The notes beneath the pieces are model-generated. The model searched no databases. It was not told the DNA's origin and saw nothing but the letters and a program-made list of their open reading frames with translations. Shown here piece after piece: positions 14,401 to 25,206 of a DNA stretch of 64,000 nt. The translations under genes and the position numbers were made by a program. Every line of letters begins with the position of its first letter. The stretch's first letter is position 1. Origin of the DNA: Pocillopora verrucosa (lineage: Eukaryota; Cnidaria; Anthozoa; Scleractinia; Pocilloporidae); the NCBI RefSeq assembly GCF_036669915.1, contig NC_089315.1, forward strand, positions 21,660,010 to 21,724,009, written 5' to 3'.

Positions 14401-17175
14401 TTGCGTGACGATGCAAATATCTTTAACGAAATATTCTACTCACTGCTTCTCGAAATACTCGTCTTACTTTTTGTGCAGGAAGTGACAGTTGGTGAAGCGC
14501 CGATTTTAATGACGTTGGTTTACACAAGTTCTCATGAAAGTCGTGTTTGTGTTGGTTACAAGAATCAGTTTGATCTCATCAGTGAAGCAGGAGACGTGTT
14601 CAAAATACACAGTATTGACAAACAAAAGGTAACGTGACTACTGTCAAAATCAGAAAGTTACAATAATGTGGATATTTAAGCTTATCCTAACTGAATTGTA
14701 AGTACCTTTGAAATGTTAATCTAAAACTGAACCACGGGAAGTGTGATGTCATTTTTCTCATGACGCTTTTTTTCTTTTGACTTCGGTCAGGATTGCATCA
14801 TTAATCGTTATCATTCACTTTGTGGCACAGAGCCGCAATTCCGGAGAGATTAATTAGGAGTCGGGGAAGCAGCGCAGTCGCTGTTAACTTTCGGTCCAGG
14901 TCTCTACCTGAGCACTCACCTGACCGGTAGTTTCCATCAATTTAACCCCTTGACTCTGCAAAAATAGCTAACTTTTCTGCCCATCGGCTATGAGGTTTTA
15001 ATATTGTGTATTGTCTTGGCAGAAGGCCACTCTTGTCTCGGCAGTAGACGTGTACGAAGAAGAGGTGTCAGAGTTACTTATTTCCTATAATCGTAAGTCA
15101 ACTGAAGACCAAACCGTACAGTGATATCTTTAAGGCTTGTACCGGGTAGAAGAAACGAGAAGTTTACATAAGTATTAAGTGTTCTTCTCAAAGTTGAGAG
15201 GAGAAGGGAAATACAGTCAGCTTAAAATGGAAAGGAGAATAAATGATTTCGAGTAAAACCCAAGAGGAGGGACTTACAATAAATTTCTCTCCCTTGTACT
15301 CTTGAACACGAGTCACCAACGTTACCACGAAATCGTGTTATTGGCTGAGCGTGTATTGCTCTGTAGAGTCTTAGCTTTCATTCATTGTCATTTACTTATC
15401 TATGATCTAACCGAGAGATTTTTTCCAACAGACCAGTCAATATTTAAAAGGCTGACAGGAGAGCAATCCTCCAACTTTTCATTCCAATGGAACTCGGCTC
15501 CAAACTCAGTTGGTAAGTAATTGTTGCTTATTTGCTATTATTTTCATAAGTCGCGTTTGTCGTAAACGGTAAAACTTTTCAATGAGGAGTGTTCTTTCTA
15601 CAGTGGAAGTTGTATTTTACTGACCTTCATATGTTTTTTTCTTTTTCATAAAGCTCTGTATTTGTAAACAATGACACGCTAGATCCAAGGCCATTGTATT
15701 TTTTATTGGACAACGCAACGCATACTTAGGGCGCCCCTCTCCACTAGCGAATGCGCATAGTTACCTACAATAATTAGTCAGGAAAAAAAAACTTGAAGAC
15801 ACTGTGTTTAAACCAGTAGAATTCGCTTCATACTACGGCCACAGGATTAATACTGTAGGGCCGTATGTCTCCCAGGGGTTTCAATAAAAGCCAGTTACCA
15901 GCGGTCTACCAACGCCTTTAACCCTTTAACTCCCAAGATCTAATTGTTAATTCTCCCCTTTAGCAGCAAACACTTTTTCTGTGAATTAGTTTTGAGAATT
16001 TGGTATTACATCAGGGTAACAACTTCTACCTGATAAGTTTTAGTATTCTCGTTACCTATTTGCTGGATAATGTACAGATATTAAAGGGAAAGTTACATGT
16101 TGGTGACTTCTGGGAGTTGAAGGCTTAATAACTCTCACCGCCGTCTGTTTAGCCCTCGAGCAGGCTCTCGGTCGTGTTTTGGGTTCCGCCCTCCGGCTCC
16201 TTTACCGAGCACAGCCTCCCATTACACCATCACTTAGCAGCCGCTCATGGATAAAGTTATTGAAACCCCTGTCTCCGTGGACCAAAACGTTCTGGTCTCT
16301 TTCACAGTCGACTTCGGCTTATCTTACTGTCCTTTGACAACACGAAAAAGTCGTGCTGGCTTCCTAATAAAAGAATGAACCCCATCGATATTTGTGTGAT
16401 CGAATGCGTCTAACTTTTTTCCTCTCTGCCCTTTATTTTAGTGTGCGCATTTCCTTATTTGCTGGCTTTCACAACGAACACCATAGAAATTCGTCTTGTC
16501 GTCAACGCAAACTTGGTGCATACGCTCGTGTTACCCAAAGTCTCCCTAATTTCAGCAAAGGTAAGAATCTGCGTCGGTATGTATATGCTCAATAGGAAGA
16601 ACAAGCAGTGCTATGTATGGAAAGATTCGTTTAGTAACGGGGTTATCAACACTAACAAGTTCTTTTGCTTAATTCCTATACGACCTTCTCTGACCGCATA
16701 AACTCATGTAATGCCTTAGAACACTCTACCTTTGTTTCTTACACATGATCAGGCGGACATATACTATCAGCGCTGTCGCCACCCAAATCATCGAACTCAT
16801 CAACTCAAGCAACCGGAGGCGTTCAAACCCAGTCGTCTCGCCAGCAACACTCAAGAAAAAACTTCGTTGTACAAGATATCAACAATTTCCCTGATGGGAC
16901 AGTTTCTTGATCCTCCTCTTACGCGCAAAGCAACGGATGATGTTACCATGGCACCAAGTGTTGTTCTCAACTCAAATAACGAGGAAATCTCTATAACAAG
17001 GCAGTGCAGTGATTATTCCCTTGAATCAAGGGATACTATTGACAAGGATTTTCCCATAAAAGAACCCGTGGGTAGAACAGCTTCGTGTCCACAGTCACGA
17101 AAAGTTTCGGACCCCTCAGATCCGCGGGGTGCCGTGAAATATTCGACGAGTAGCATTACATGGACAACAGTGTGA
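5438..17175 (+). CDS. GARNL3: GARNL3 homologue: Rap-GAP and CNH domain protein, 25 coding exons
   Basis: Predicted GTPase activator for Rap-type small GTPases. Coding exons: 5438-5584, 6349-6447, 6667-6757, 7056-7174, 7569-7633, 8080-8143, 9155-9181, 9294-9369, 9829-9927, 10686-10789, 11094-11199, 11352-11397, 11499-11605, 11693-11798, 12125-12229, 12442-12519, 12627-12690, 13232-13279, 13629-13841, 14056-14219, 14479-14628, 15023-15092, 15432-15512, 16442-16560, 16753-17175. Phases are consistent and give about 923 aa (human GARNL3 is about 1,000). [31 protein letters not shown] and [12 protein letters not shown] match the family. The Rap-GAP asparagine thumb is HIGNDIV with Asn near residue 306. 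The CNH domain spans roughly 486-783 and is followed by a Ser-rich tail. The start ATG has an in-frame stop codon directly upstream. Exon 14 needs one extra base in the GGG at 11701-11703 to stay in frame. Confidence 0.93.
8489..8630. repeat. Long imperfect inverted repeat (MITE-like hairpin) in a GARNL3 intron
   Basis: Positions 8489-8551 and 8567-8630 are about 63-base arms that pair as an imperfect inverted repeat around a 15-base spacer. Both arms contain versions of GTGATTAACAAA followed by ATCGGAC, and the outer ends read GGTAAC and GTTACC-like. The flanks (about 8,240-8,340) contain repeated GGACAGT-type words and may belong to the same element. I infer a non-autonomous transposable element; its true termini were not found. 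Confidence 0.6.
11200..11351 (+). other. GARNL3: Candidate U12-type (minor spliceosome) intron of the GARNL3 homologue
   Basis: The donor is GTATCCTTT, the classical U12 5' splice-site sequence. CCCTTAAC at 11334-11341 matches the U12 branch-point consensus and lies 10-12 bases from the acceptor (AAG|AC). There is no strong polypyrimidine tract. The flanking exons join in phase, giving KFVHIYALVSF, which resembles the corresponding family segment. The other introns read in this gene have ordinary U2-type donors. Confidence 0.8.
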
Positions 17176-19670
17176 GAGTTGTTCCGGTTTTAATAGAATA
17201 GAAGATTTATAGAAACATGAGGATCACCCCCCCTTTCCCCTCCCGTCCCTCTCCGAGTCAAAATCTCAACCCCTTAAGAAAGCATCCACCAAGCTTTATC
17301 CTTTGTCGAAGCGCTGTGAAGCGCCTTGATCAAATCAAATGTTAAATGTTCTCAGAGGAAATGTCCAATGCATTACGAAAAAAATGTCAAATTTTAGGTC
17401 AGATACTAGCAGCACTGGTACGTATTTTAAGTTTTCCCAGAATGATATAATTCTTACGTGGATTATTGTGAACTGTCATGTGAACAGCGCGAAAATAGTC
17501 CAACATTCCGAGTTTTAGTCCTTTTCCATGGTATCGGCAATGGTTTTCATCAAGCAGTAATAGGTTCTTAATATTAAACACAGATTTTCTCTAGCATTTC
17601 CTTTAGACTCTCTCATAAGACACCCTTGCCGCAAATATGGTTGTTATAATACCTTGTATATGGTTACAGATCATCATTACTGGTAGTTTAATTTCGAACA
17701 GTCAATACTCTCCGTGTCTGTAGACCATACTTGTTGCAGTCCTTGCCCGTTTGTTCTACGGGTAGAATAATCAATCATTCCTCCCCATCCCTCTCTCAAG
17801 AAAGATAAAATTAGTTTTTGAGTTTTTCCAGTCGAAAGTCACTCCATGAGTGATTTAACAGTGTAATAACGTTACCTACCTTATGAACATCCAGAGGCCA
17901 GCAGTGTTTGGCGATCGTTTTTTTATAGTGTATAAGATTCATGATAACAATTGCAGTAAGACTTGCTTTTGGAACCCAGCTGAATCAACTAAAATGTGAC
18001 CACCTAAACTTCTCTTCATTACCGGAAATTTTCGTAAAGGTGAAAAGATTGTGGTCGTAACGCTGGGTTTTGTCGTAGTGAGTGTTTTCAAACAGTGCTT
18101 TCAGTTTACTAGTGTTGTATATGAGGCATAATTCTTCCATAAGTTGTTGAAAACAATGATTTTAAAGGAACAAGAGATGTATTAGTAAAAATTTTATGTT
18201 AAAATGTATTTTCTATGACAATGAGGGTTTGCCTTGATGTTGTACGTTGACGTTAAGCCGGACACTATATCTAATCTAGAGAGAATTGTTGTTATTCGGT
18301 ATCGAAAGAAGTCACTAAATAGAAGTTATATTGAAGATTAGAATTAAAAAAAGCTATTACTAGCAAGCTCAAGGTGGTGTGGTTTTAATAAGCAGATTAT
18401 TGCAAGCACCTAAGTGGTAAACATGTTAGAAACATGCGAGGAGCAAAAAAAAAATTTTTTCCCCCCCCGTGAATCGATCATGAGAATGGGTGTAAACAAT
18501 TCCGTTATATGAGAATGTGTGTAAACATGCGAGAAGCAATTCGTGAATCATTAATGAGAATGCGTGTTTCCCATCCATTCCTAATTAATACAACGGCTGG
18601 CTGTTTCAAAGCCTCTCGATCTTTCAGTTTTCGACGAATCTGAGTCAGTAACTCAGGTGGTCATGTATGTCCTGTGCACTGTGTATGACTTGTAAAGACC
18701 ATGGTTCATGTACTACACTTTGCTGCTTTAAGCTTTGTTATTGTTGTTTATTATGTATTAATGTTATTTTTTTTTATCATTATATTATAGTATAGTCATT
18801 TATTTTGTTTTTTTGAACTAGCAAATTTTACTCTTACTTCCTGATTATTCACAACACTGCATTTGGGTATTAAACCTAAAGATGACTTTTCAATTTTCTC
18901 TCAGGTCTGTGCTGAAAGCGTCCCCTCTCGTCACTGTAGGCCCTCAATGCAGACGCTATCGTAAAATAATGACGAGCGAAAATGGGCCGATGTGCACCCT
19001 GACCTTCGGCCGCCCTTCTCTCGCCGTCAGGGCTTTTCGATCGTCTCTACCAAAGGAGAGCAATGACTGGAGTGGCCCAAATAGATAATAATAACCACCC
19101 AACAATCACGACGAAAACCATTTGTAGGTTGAATTAACCAGGCTTCCTGGCCTTGACAAAAGAGACCTGCTGAATGAACCAGCAAACAGATTAAACGGGC
19201 TTTATATCGAAATGGTGATCGGAAACTTTTTCAATCGTTTCGCTTCTTACCCTACTCATGGTTAGACTTTCTCATCAAACACCGCCTCCTTTTGTCCTCT
19301 TTACCAGACAAAGACTTTCACTGGATATACCAGGGATTCGGGTTGCTTGGTAGCCAGGCCAGTGTAATGTATTCCATGTGTGTTAGCTTGTTTTTGCACG
19401 CTTGTTAGAGCCGCACAAGTTAGCCTTCGGTAGATTTATTTTCACAAGCCAGATGTAGGTGGACCTTCTGAACTTCTTTCCGTTACTAAATGACCCGGGA
19501 ACATAATATCAAAGTGTTTCCAGATAAGTCGTGTTTAGCAACAGCAAAATGAACAAATGTTTTGATGCTGTGTCGGTGTAAATGCGGGACAACACTGATT
19601 TGTTTTGAGATCTCTCTCTTCTTTAGTGCTTTCGAAATTTAGTAAGTTTGTTTTTGTTTTACACTTTTAG
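17176..19670. other. 3' UTR of GARNL3 and intergenic sequence
   Basis: No supported gene. The 3' UTR of the GARNL3 homologue should begin here, but I could not fix its polyadenylation site. At 18,445-18,468 there is an unusual run of ten A, six T and eight C. It lies in one of two diverged direct copies (about 18,431-18,497 and 18,523-18,570) that share AACATGCGAG and TGAGAATG words. A splice acceptor at 19,669-19,670 starts the exon that carries the SAM-domain ORF. Confidence 0.4.
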
Positions 19671-19671
19671 G

Positions 19672-19758
19672 ATGAGTAGCTCAGAAGAATTGTCACAGTA
19701 TGAGGGAAACAATCAACTAAAACGTCCAAATCTTTGCAACATAGTGATATATCGGTGA
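19672..19758 (+). promoter_or_regulatory. Upstream ORF (28 codons) before the SAM-domain gene
   Basis: An ATG lies one base after a good acceptor (ACACTTTTAG|G). It opens a 28-codon frame beginning MSSSEELSQYEG and ending TGA at 19756-19758. It is 124 bases upstream of the main ATG and in a different frame. It could reduce translation of the main ORF, or be the start of another splice form. Only the frame and the acceptor are seen. Confidence 0.35.
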
Positions 19759-19882
19759 TTCCACGAGATATGTACGGTTTGTATGGAGTTACATGTGGAG
19801 CAATCTTACCTCGGACATCTCTGAGTAAACTTCTCCACAAGACCGTTCTCGTTCTGTTGGTAAAGTAGCTGTTTGTAAAGTT

Positions 19883-20980
19883 ATGGATCCAAAGACGCGT
19901 CGTGGAAGTCCTTTTTCCTACTTACGCATATTGTCAAATTTTCAAGCAGAGAAGAAGCCTTTGATGCATTGTCAAAGTTTAATGGTTACACACTCAATGA
20001 TCAGCATTCTTGGGCCTGTCAGACCCTGCTTATATTCCGAAAGAATTAAAAAGTTTCAACCACAGAAACATCGCCGCACGGACAGGATTTCTAACAAAAG
20101 CGAAATTAATGGAAATGCTGATAGAGAGAAAGAAACTCCGAAATCTTATGTGATGAATTCGTCTGACTGCCGATTGAGGGATGGCAGGCTGCAAGAAGGT
20201 GATTTTATTGTATATAATGGAACTTCCATTAAATCGTCTCCAACGAAGGGATATACCGGACAAGAAGTGGCTCCGCGGTTTAGAAAAAGTTCCTCACTCG
20301 ATGATGCTTTAGATAACTCAGAAAAATTTCAAGTCGTTTCACCAGAGGTACCATCTAATTCAGCAATTCAAGCACACCAAAAATCAAATGATGATCGATC
20401 AGGAATTTCTGTTGAACAAACATCAGACAACACTGACAGCTGTTCAAACACATCTTCATCAGCATTTCATTTATATCAAGGGTCATCGGGAGTGCAAAAG
20501 CGTTTACAAACCACTGGAAACGTTCAACATCATAGACCAGTGAAGAATGGATTTACACAAATGAACTCAGATCTTTCACATCTGCGACTTTCTCCCTCAA
20601 GTCATTGTAGTTCAGAAAATTACCATCAGGGAGGTGAAGCTTTGTCAAGGAGGGATGATGTACACCAAGGTGCACCTGTTTGGATTCCATCTCCACCTGG
20701 AAATATTGGAGTTACTTTCTCCAGCAATAGAAACAAGCCAGCTAATAGCCCAAGGAGGAGCTGCCTATCGAGTTCCAGTGTAGCTACCTGGAGCACTACA
20801 GATGTGGTGCAATTCTTTTGTAATACTGACTGTGCTGAGTATGCAGGATTCTTTCAAGAGCAGGAGATTGACGGCAGGGCTTTGATGTTGTTAAATCGCG
20901 ATACATTGTTGCAGTTTTTTAAAGTTGGACCGACACTTAAAATTCTACAGCAGATAGATGAGTTGAGATCAAAAGGTTAA
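19883..20980 (+). CDS. SAM-domain protein, polyhomeotic/SAMD1-type SAM (365 aa)
   Basis: A single uninterrupted coding exon. The first in-frame ATG is at 19,883 and the nearest upstream in-frame stop is at 19,826-19,828. Residues 1 to about 295 are polar, Ser/Asn/Gln-rich and look disordered, with no domain I recognise. Residues about 301-363 form a sterile alpha motif: ATWSTTDVVQFF, then FFQEQEIDGRALMLL, then VGPTLKILQQIDEL. This pattern (EIDG.ALLLL and LGP.LKI) is typical of SAM domains that polymerise in Polycomb-type proteins and SAMD1/SAMD13. No FCS zinc finger or MBT repeat is present, so it is not a complete polyhomeotic or L3MBTL protein. A chromatin adaptor role is inference. The 5' UTR is spliced. 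Confidence 0.8.
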   Translation: MDPKTRRGSPFSYLRILSNFQAEKKPLMHCQSLMVTHSMISILGPVRPCLYSERIKKFQPQKHRRTDRISNKSEINGNADREKETPKSYVMNSSDCRLRDGRLQEGDFIVYNGTSIKSSPTKGYTGQEVAPRFRKSSSLDDALDNSEKFQVVSPEVPSNSAIQAHQKSNDDRSGISVEQTSDNTDSCSNTSSSAFHLYQGSSGVQKRLQTTGNVQHHRPVKNGFTQMNSDLSHLRLSPSSHCSSENYHQGGEALSRRDDVHQGAPVWIPSPPGNIGVTFSSNRNKPANSPRRSCLSSSSVATWSTTDVVQFFCNTDCAEYAGFFQEQEIDGRALMLLNRDTLLQFFKVGPTLKILQQIDELRSKG

Positions 20981-23250
20981 TCACTTGTCACTTGTGTGAA
21001 AAATTTTGTGGCTTCCCTTGGACAATTTGGATTTGTTTTTCTAACTTCCTACTGAAGACCAATCTGGTTGTGGATGCAGTTTTATTGATCCTGTTAAACT
21101 GCTGACAAGATGGGGTCTCTACAGTGTTCAATACACAAGACTTGGAAAGTCATGAAATTTTGTGGCCTCATTTTCCAGGCCTGACAAGAACCAGAATTAG
21201 TGCAAGTCTTCCAAGTCCTTGAAATTTACACTGTAACATCATTATGTATGTTCTCCATACTGTTTTCTATAAATTTCCTAAGGTACTTACAGAAGAATTT
21301 GTTTGATATCATTATGTATACCGCTATTTGCCATACTGTTTTCTCTACATTTCCTAAAGCACTTACTGGGAAAATTTGTTTAACATCATTATGTATATTC
21401 TCCATGCTGTTTTCTATACATTTCCTAAGGTACTTACAGGAGAATTTGTTTAACATCATTATCTATATTTTTGCCATACAGTTTGCTATACATTTCTTAA
21501 AGTACTTACAGGAGAATTTATTTAACATCATTATGTATATTCTCCATTCTGTTTTCTATACATTTCCTAAGGTACTTACAGGAAGAATTTGTTCAACAAT
21601 CAAGAGCTGCTTTAGTTTTTGATCATTTCCTGTATACCTGTCACCTTCATGTTTGATTCAGAGGTAATATTGTAGGAGAAATTACCAGGGGTAGATGCTA
21701 GTCACTCTTGGGGACTAAAGGGTTAATCATCTTTTCACATTATTTTGAAACCATCCTCTCAATAACTACTCGCCTTGAATGTCAAAAAAGTCTTTAAAAA
21801 GGTTAAGGAAAATATTGTATTGTACAATTTTGAGAGAGTATGAACCCTCCAGCAGTAGCATAATGAGTTTGTGTCACTCTTATTTTAATAACTCTTTCAT
21901 TATTTCTTTTCATTTTACAATGAAATTTTTGATTTGATAACTTAAAACCTTAGAAGATCTTTAGAGTGCCAGTACTATACAAGTTTCATCATGAACACTG
22001 TCGCTGTTGCTTACATGTAACTCTGTTGCATACATTGTTTTACATGCAAGAGAGTCAATAGGAGTCCCAGTGTCTTAGTAGTTTTATTGTCTCTGTTGTC
22101 CAAGTGATTTGTCAACAAAGATCAAAAGGGCTACTCAGGTTCGTGGTATAGGATATATAACTCTTTCCTACCAAAAGCATGATTTCTCAGGATGATTTTT
22201 GTGGATTTATTTTTTTTCATAGACTTCTGTCCATCAGCAAGTTAAGATAAATTCCTGAATCATCATGTTATGAGATTGAGCAAATAGTTTCCATTTTTTA
22301 GGATTCATACAATAATTATCTTTCACATTTGTGGATGTGATTTCTTACATTTTATGAAAATATCCATCTGTGAATGGTTGGAACTAAAAATAAAGAGTTA
22401 AGTTGGTCAGCTTTTCCTTCAATATTTTCAAAATATATTTTCTTCTCATGTTTGAAGATGAGTTGGGTTGTTGATGTATTTGTTAAGGCTCATTGTTTGT
22501 ATATCGTAGTTACATCTCTTGTTATACATTTTGTGTAATTTGAGGCTTGTTTTTGGTTAGATTTGTATAATCATACCAGATCATTATTTGCTCTAATGTG
22601 CTATTTCAGTTATTTCCATTATTTAATTCCATGTGGTGGCTCAATGGCTATGAAGGGGATTTTTTTTTTTGCATTTTTATATTCCATGTTTGAATTAGAT
22701 CTACAGTAATTAGGTAAAGCATTTGTAAAGGAGATATTGAGCAACATTTTTAAGGTGATGTTACTTTTTTTTATTGTGGCCATTATTGTTCTTTAATTTG
22801 ACAATCAAAATAGAATTATTGCAACTTGAATGTTCTCTTTAACTGTGATTTACCTGAAAGGAAGCTTGTTTACCTTATTGTATTGAGCCATTTTATTTGT
22901 TGCTAACGTTAATATCCCTTAGGAATATACCAACTGTTTTCTTGATTCAGTCACTTAGTAATTTAAAAGATTTTCTCTACTGAACTTGTTAGTCCTTTTT
23001 CTAACCCTTATAATAGCAGAGCAGTAAGTTTTTACAGATTTAACACCAGGAGCTTCTTGCCTCTAGAGAGGACTTTGATTGCCTTGGTACAAAAATTGTA
23101 AGATTTATGGAAATTGTACATTTAATAGGTTGGTAAGATGCACATTTCTCAAGCAACATTAGCTATTATAGCTTATATTTAATAAAACATTTTGAGTCGT
23201 CACTGATCATGTCTACATGTTTGAGACTTGCTATTGTAATAAAGATCTAG
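20981..23250 (+). other. Long AT-rich 3' region of the SAM-domain gene
   Basis: No further coding similarity. AATAAA-type signals occur near 22,389, 23,180 and 23,238, any of which could end the transcript. A minisatellite occupies 21,237-21,598. The extent of the 3' UTR is inferred. Confidence 0.35.
21237..21598. repeat. Minisatellite of five 70-77 bp units
   Basis: Five adjacent diverged copies of a unit that starts ATCATTATGTATATTCTCCA, continues through TTCTATACATTTCCTAAGG and ends near AGAATTTGTTTAAC. Units 2 and 4 carry small insertions. The repeat keeps a frame open on both strands, so the ORFs here are by-products of the repeat. Confidence 0.85.
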
Positions 23251-23437
23251 TGCTCTCCTTAGTTTGATGATGGCCAACTTGCGCACATTCCTTGGTTGTT
23301 CATATTCTTACACTCTCTCAAGAGTGGCTGTGAGCTATCTGGACTGTCTAAAAAGTGGAAAAGGACTTGCAGAATGTGCTTAGGGAAACAGGATGTACAT
23401 GGCATTTTAACACAAGGAAAAAAATTCAGTGAAGGGA

Positions 23438-23675
23438 GTTCATTCTTTCATTCAGTTCATTCTTTCATTCAGTTCATTCTTTCATTCAGTTCATTCTTTC
23501 ATTCAGTTCATTCTTTCATTCAGTTCATTCTTTCATTCAGTTCATTCTTTCATTCAGTTCATTCTTTCATTCAGTTCATTCTTTCATTCAGTTCATTCTT
23601 TCCTTCAGTTCATTCTTTCATTCAGTTCATTCTTTCATTCAGTTCATTCTTTCATTCAGTTCATTCTTTCCTTTC
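23438..23675. repeat. 17-bp minisatellite, 14 copies
   Basis: The unit GTTCATTCTTTCATTCA recurs every 17 bases from 23,438 with 14 starts, the last at 23,659. Only two copies show a visible change (a C replacing A, and the degenerate final unit). Because 17 is not a multiple of 3, every frame reads through the array and mimics a Phe/Ser/His-rich protein. It is followed by a duplicated TTTCCTTTCTTGTA word. Confidence 0.95.
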
Positions 23676-24272
23676 TTGTATTTGTATTTCCTTTCTTGTA
23701 TTATAGATTTGTAAGGTTTCGTGTGTTCATACATGAATGTGTGTGAGTATGGTAGCTAGACCCTGCCCTTTGCTCGTCAGTGTCATTTATAACCTCTTTG
23801 TCTTTCGTAACAACCAGTTGGTCGTCTGCAGATCTCTCGCAAATGGCAAGAGTGATTATTACACTTGTGTGCCTGCTAATCAGCCTTTTTGACATTGTTT
23901 TTGAGTGAAATTCCCTATTAAGATTTTGACAGCCAAAAGAAATTTGACTCGCAAAAATCGTGTTGATTTGAGAAATTAAAGGTTCACGACATTTATATAT
24001 GCACAGTTACTTAAACAGCAAGGTCAACCATTTATGAGAGGTTTCCATCATTTTTTCATTCTTTTTGTTTAAAGATAAAAGTTGTACACCTACGTATTTG
24101 AACTCTTGAATTATCTCAGAACGGTTGGTCCAATTGTGGGTGGAAATCGAAGGCTATTCAGCTCACAAGACGCCCTGAAACATGCAATCTTTGTGTCCTG
24201 AACGATGGCCCTGTTTCTTAGGACAGGGTTTTCAGAGGGAAGACTGGGGATAACTTTGGAGGAGAGAAGTCG

Positions 24273-24971
24273 ATGCAAATGGCGGTTCATCCGTCGCCTA
24301 TACGAAGAAAAATTGGTTTATTGTTGATTGACTTGCAAAGCGCTTTCGTGGACGGTGCATGGAGGGCTTATTTACCTGACGAAGAAGTTGAACCAATCAA
24401 GAAAAGTTTTGAAAACTGTGCGAAACTTTTACGATCGGGTTTGAACAATGTTCCCCTACTGATGACCCGCTGTCCTTTTCCAGGTGGTGACTTTGAGCTT
24501 GATGACGGTTTGAATTCTGTAGTTGATAAAAATCAACGATATGTCATTAAACCCAGTACTTCTGTGATGGATGCTCGTGGTTTCAGAGAATGGGTCGAGG
24601 AAGAATTGCTGAAACAGGGAATAAACACTTTGGTAATGGGTGGCTGTACAACCACGAGTTGCGTGCGAGTCAGCTCGGTCCGAACTCAGAAGGCCTTTAG
24701 CCACAAAGGCCTTCAGGTTGTTGTTGATTTAGGCTTGTGTGGTGCGAGAAAAACAAACAGTATTCAAAGATGTCCCAGTTGTCTCAAGGTGTACATGGAA
24801 TGTGGGGATTTTGAACCGTCACGCAATCGTCATTGCACATGTGGTGGTATTGATGTTAGAATGGCATCACCTGTCGATAAGGCTGTGCAGTGTATGCAAG
24901 AGGAGGGTGTTGAGGTGTTGGAAAGTTTTGACTGGAAGCCATACATGCATCAATCGCCTGTCACTCAGTGA
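24273..24971 (+). CDS. Isochorismatase-fold cysteine hydrolase, intronless (232 aa)
   Basis: Isochorismatase-like superfamily (nicotinamidase, N-carbamoylsarcosine amidase and relatives). The fold is visible in order: IGLLLIDLQ with catalytic Asp20; YVIKPSTS with Lys93; LVMGGCTTTSCVRVSS with nucleophile Cys130; then VVVDLGLCGAR and VEVLESFDW. These give the expected Asp-Lys-Cys triad; the substrate cannot be told. An insert between the last two strands carries Cys167, 170, 177, 188 and 190 (C-x2-C-x6-C-x10-C-x-C), which could bind metal. The ORF has no intron among intron-rich neighbours, which would fit retroposition or acquisition from a microbe, although some animal relatives also have few introns. 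The start is the first in-frame ATG; Met3 could also serve. Confidence 0.85.
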   Translation: MQMAVHPSPIRRKIGLLLIDLQSAFVDGAWRAYLPDEEVEPIKKSFENCAKLLRSGLNNVPLLMTRCPFPGGDFELDDGLNSVVDKNQRYVIKPSTSVMDARGFREWVEEELLKQGINTLVMGGCTTTSCVRVSSVRTQKAFSHKGLQVVVDLGLCGARKTNSIQRCPSCLKVYMECGDFEPSRNRHCTCGGIDVRMASPVDKAVQCMQEEGVEVLESFDWKPYMHQSPVTQ

Positions 24972-25200
24972 TTCAATAGTATTTGTATATCACCCATGGG
25001 ATGTCAACAGGTCTCCCAAAAGTGGCCACTTGGTGCAGTTTTAATCAATTGCATGCTGGTAATTAATTGTCGAGTTTCCAATGGATAATCAGCAACCTTT
25101 TGCATGTGACCTTTTTATGCAGATGAAAAAAAAAAACGTGCATAATGACCTGAACAAAAATTGTCTCTAAAATTAACAATTTAAAATGTAACTGGTTTGA

Positions 25201-25206
25201 AATAAA
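25201..25206 (+). terminator. Polyadenylation signal AATAAA after the cysteine hydrolase
   Basis: AATAAA lies 230 bases downstream of the stop codon in AT-rich sequence. It is a plausible cleavage signal, read only from the motif and its position. Confidence 0.45.

Noticed and set aside
18882-19088. 68-codon frame MTFQFSLRSVLK... as a gene
   Set aside because: No domain, no supporting splice structure that links it to the SAM gene, and a length expected by chance.
21200-21622. 140-codon frame and an antisense frame
   Set aside because: Produced by the 70-77 bp minisatellite; no protein-like conservation beyond the DNA repeat.
23438-23675. CRISPR-like array
   Set aside because: The repeats are contiguous with no spacers and the genome is animal.
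23296-23746. Open frames of 136 and 105 codons rich in Phe, Ser and His
   Set aside because: They are translations of the 17-bp minisatellite, whose length lets all frames stay open.
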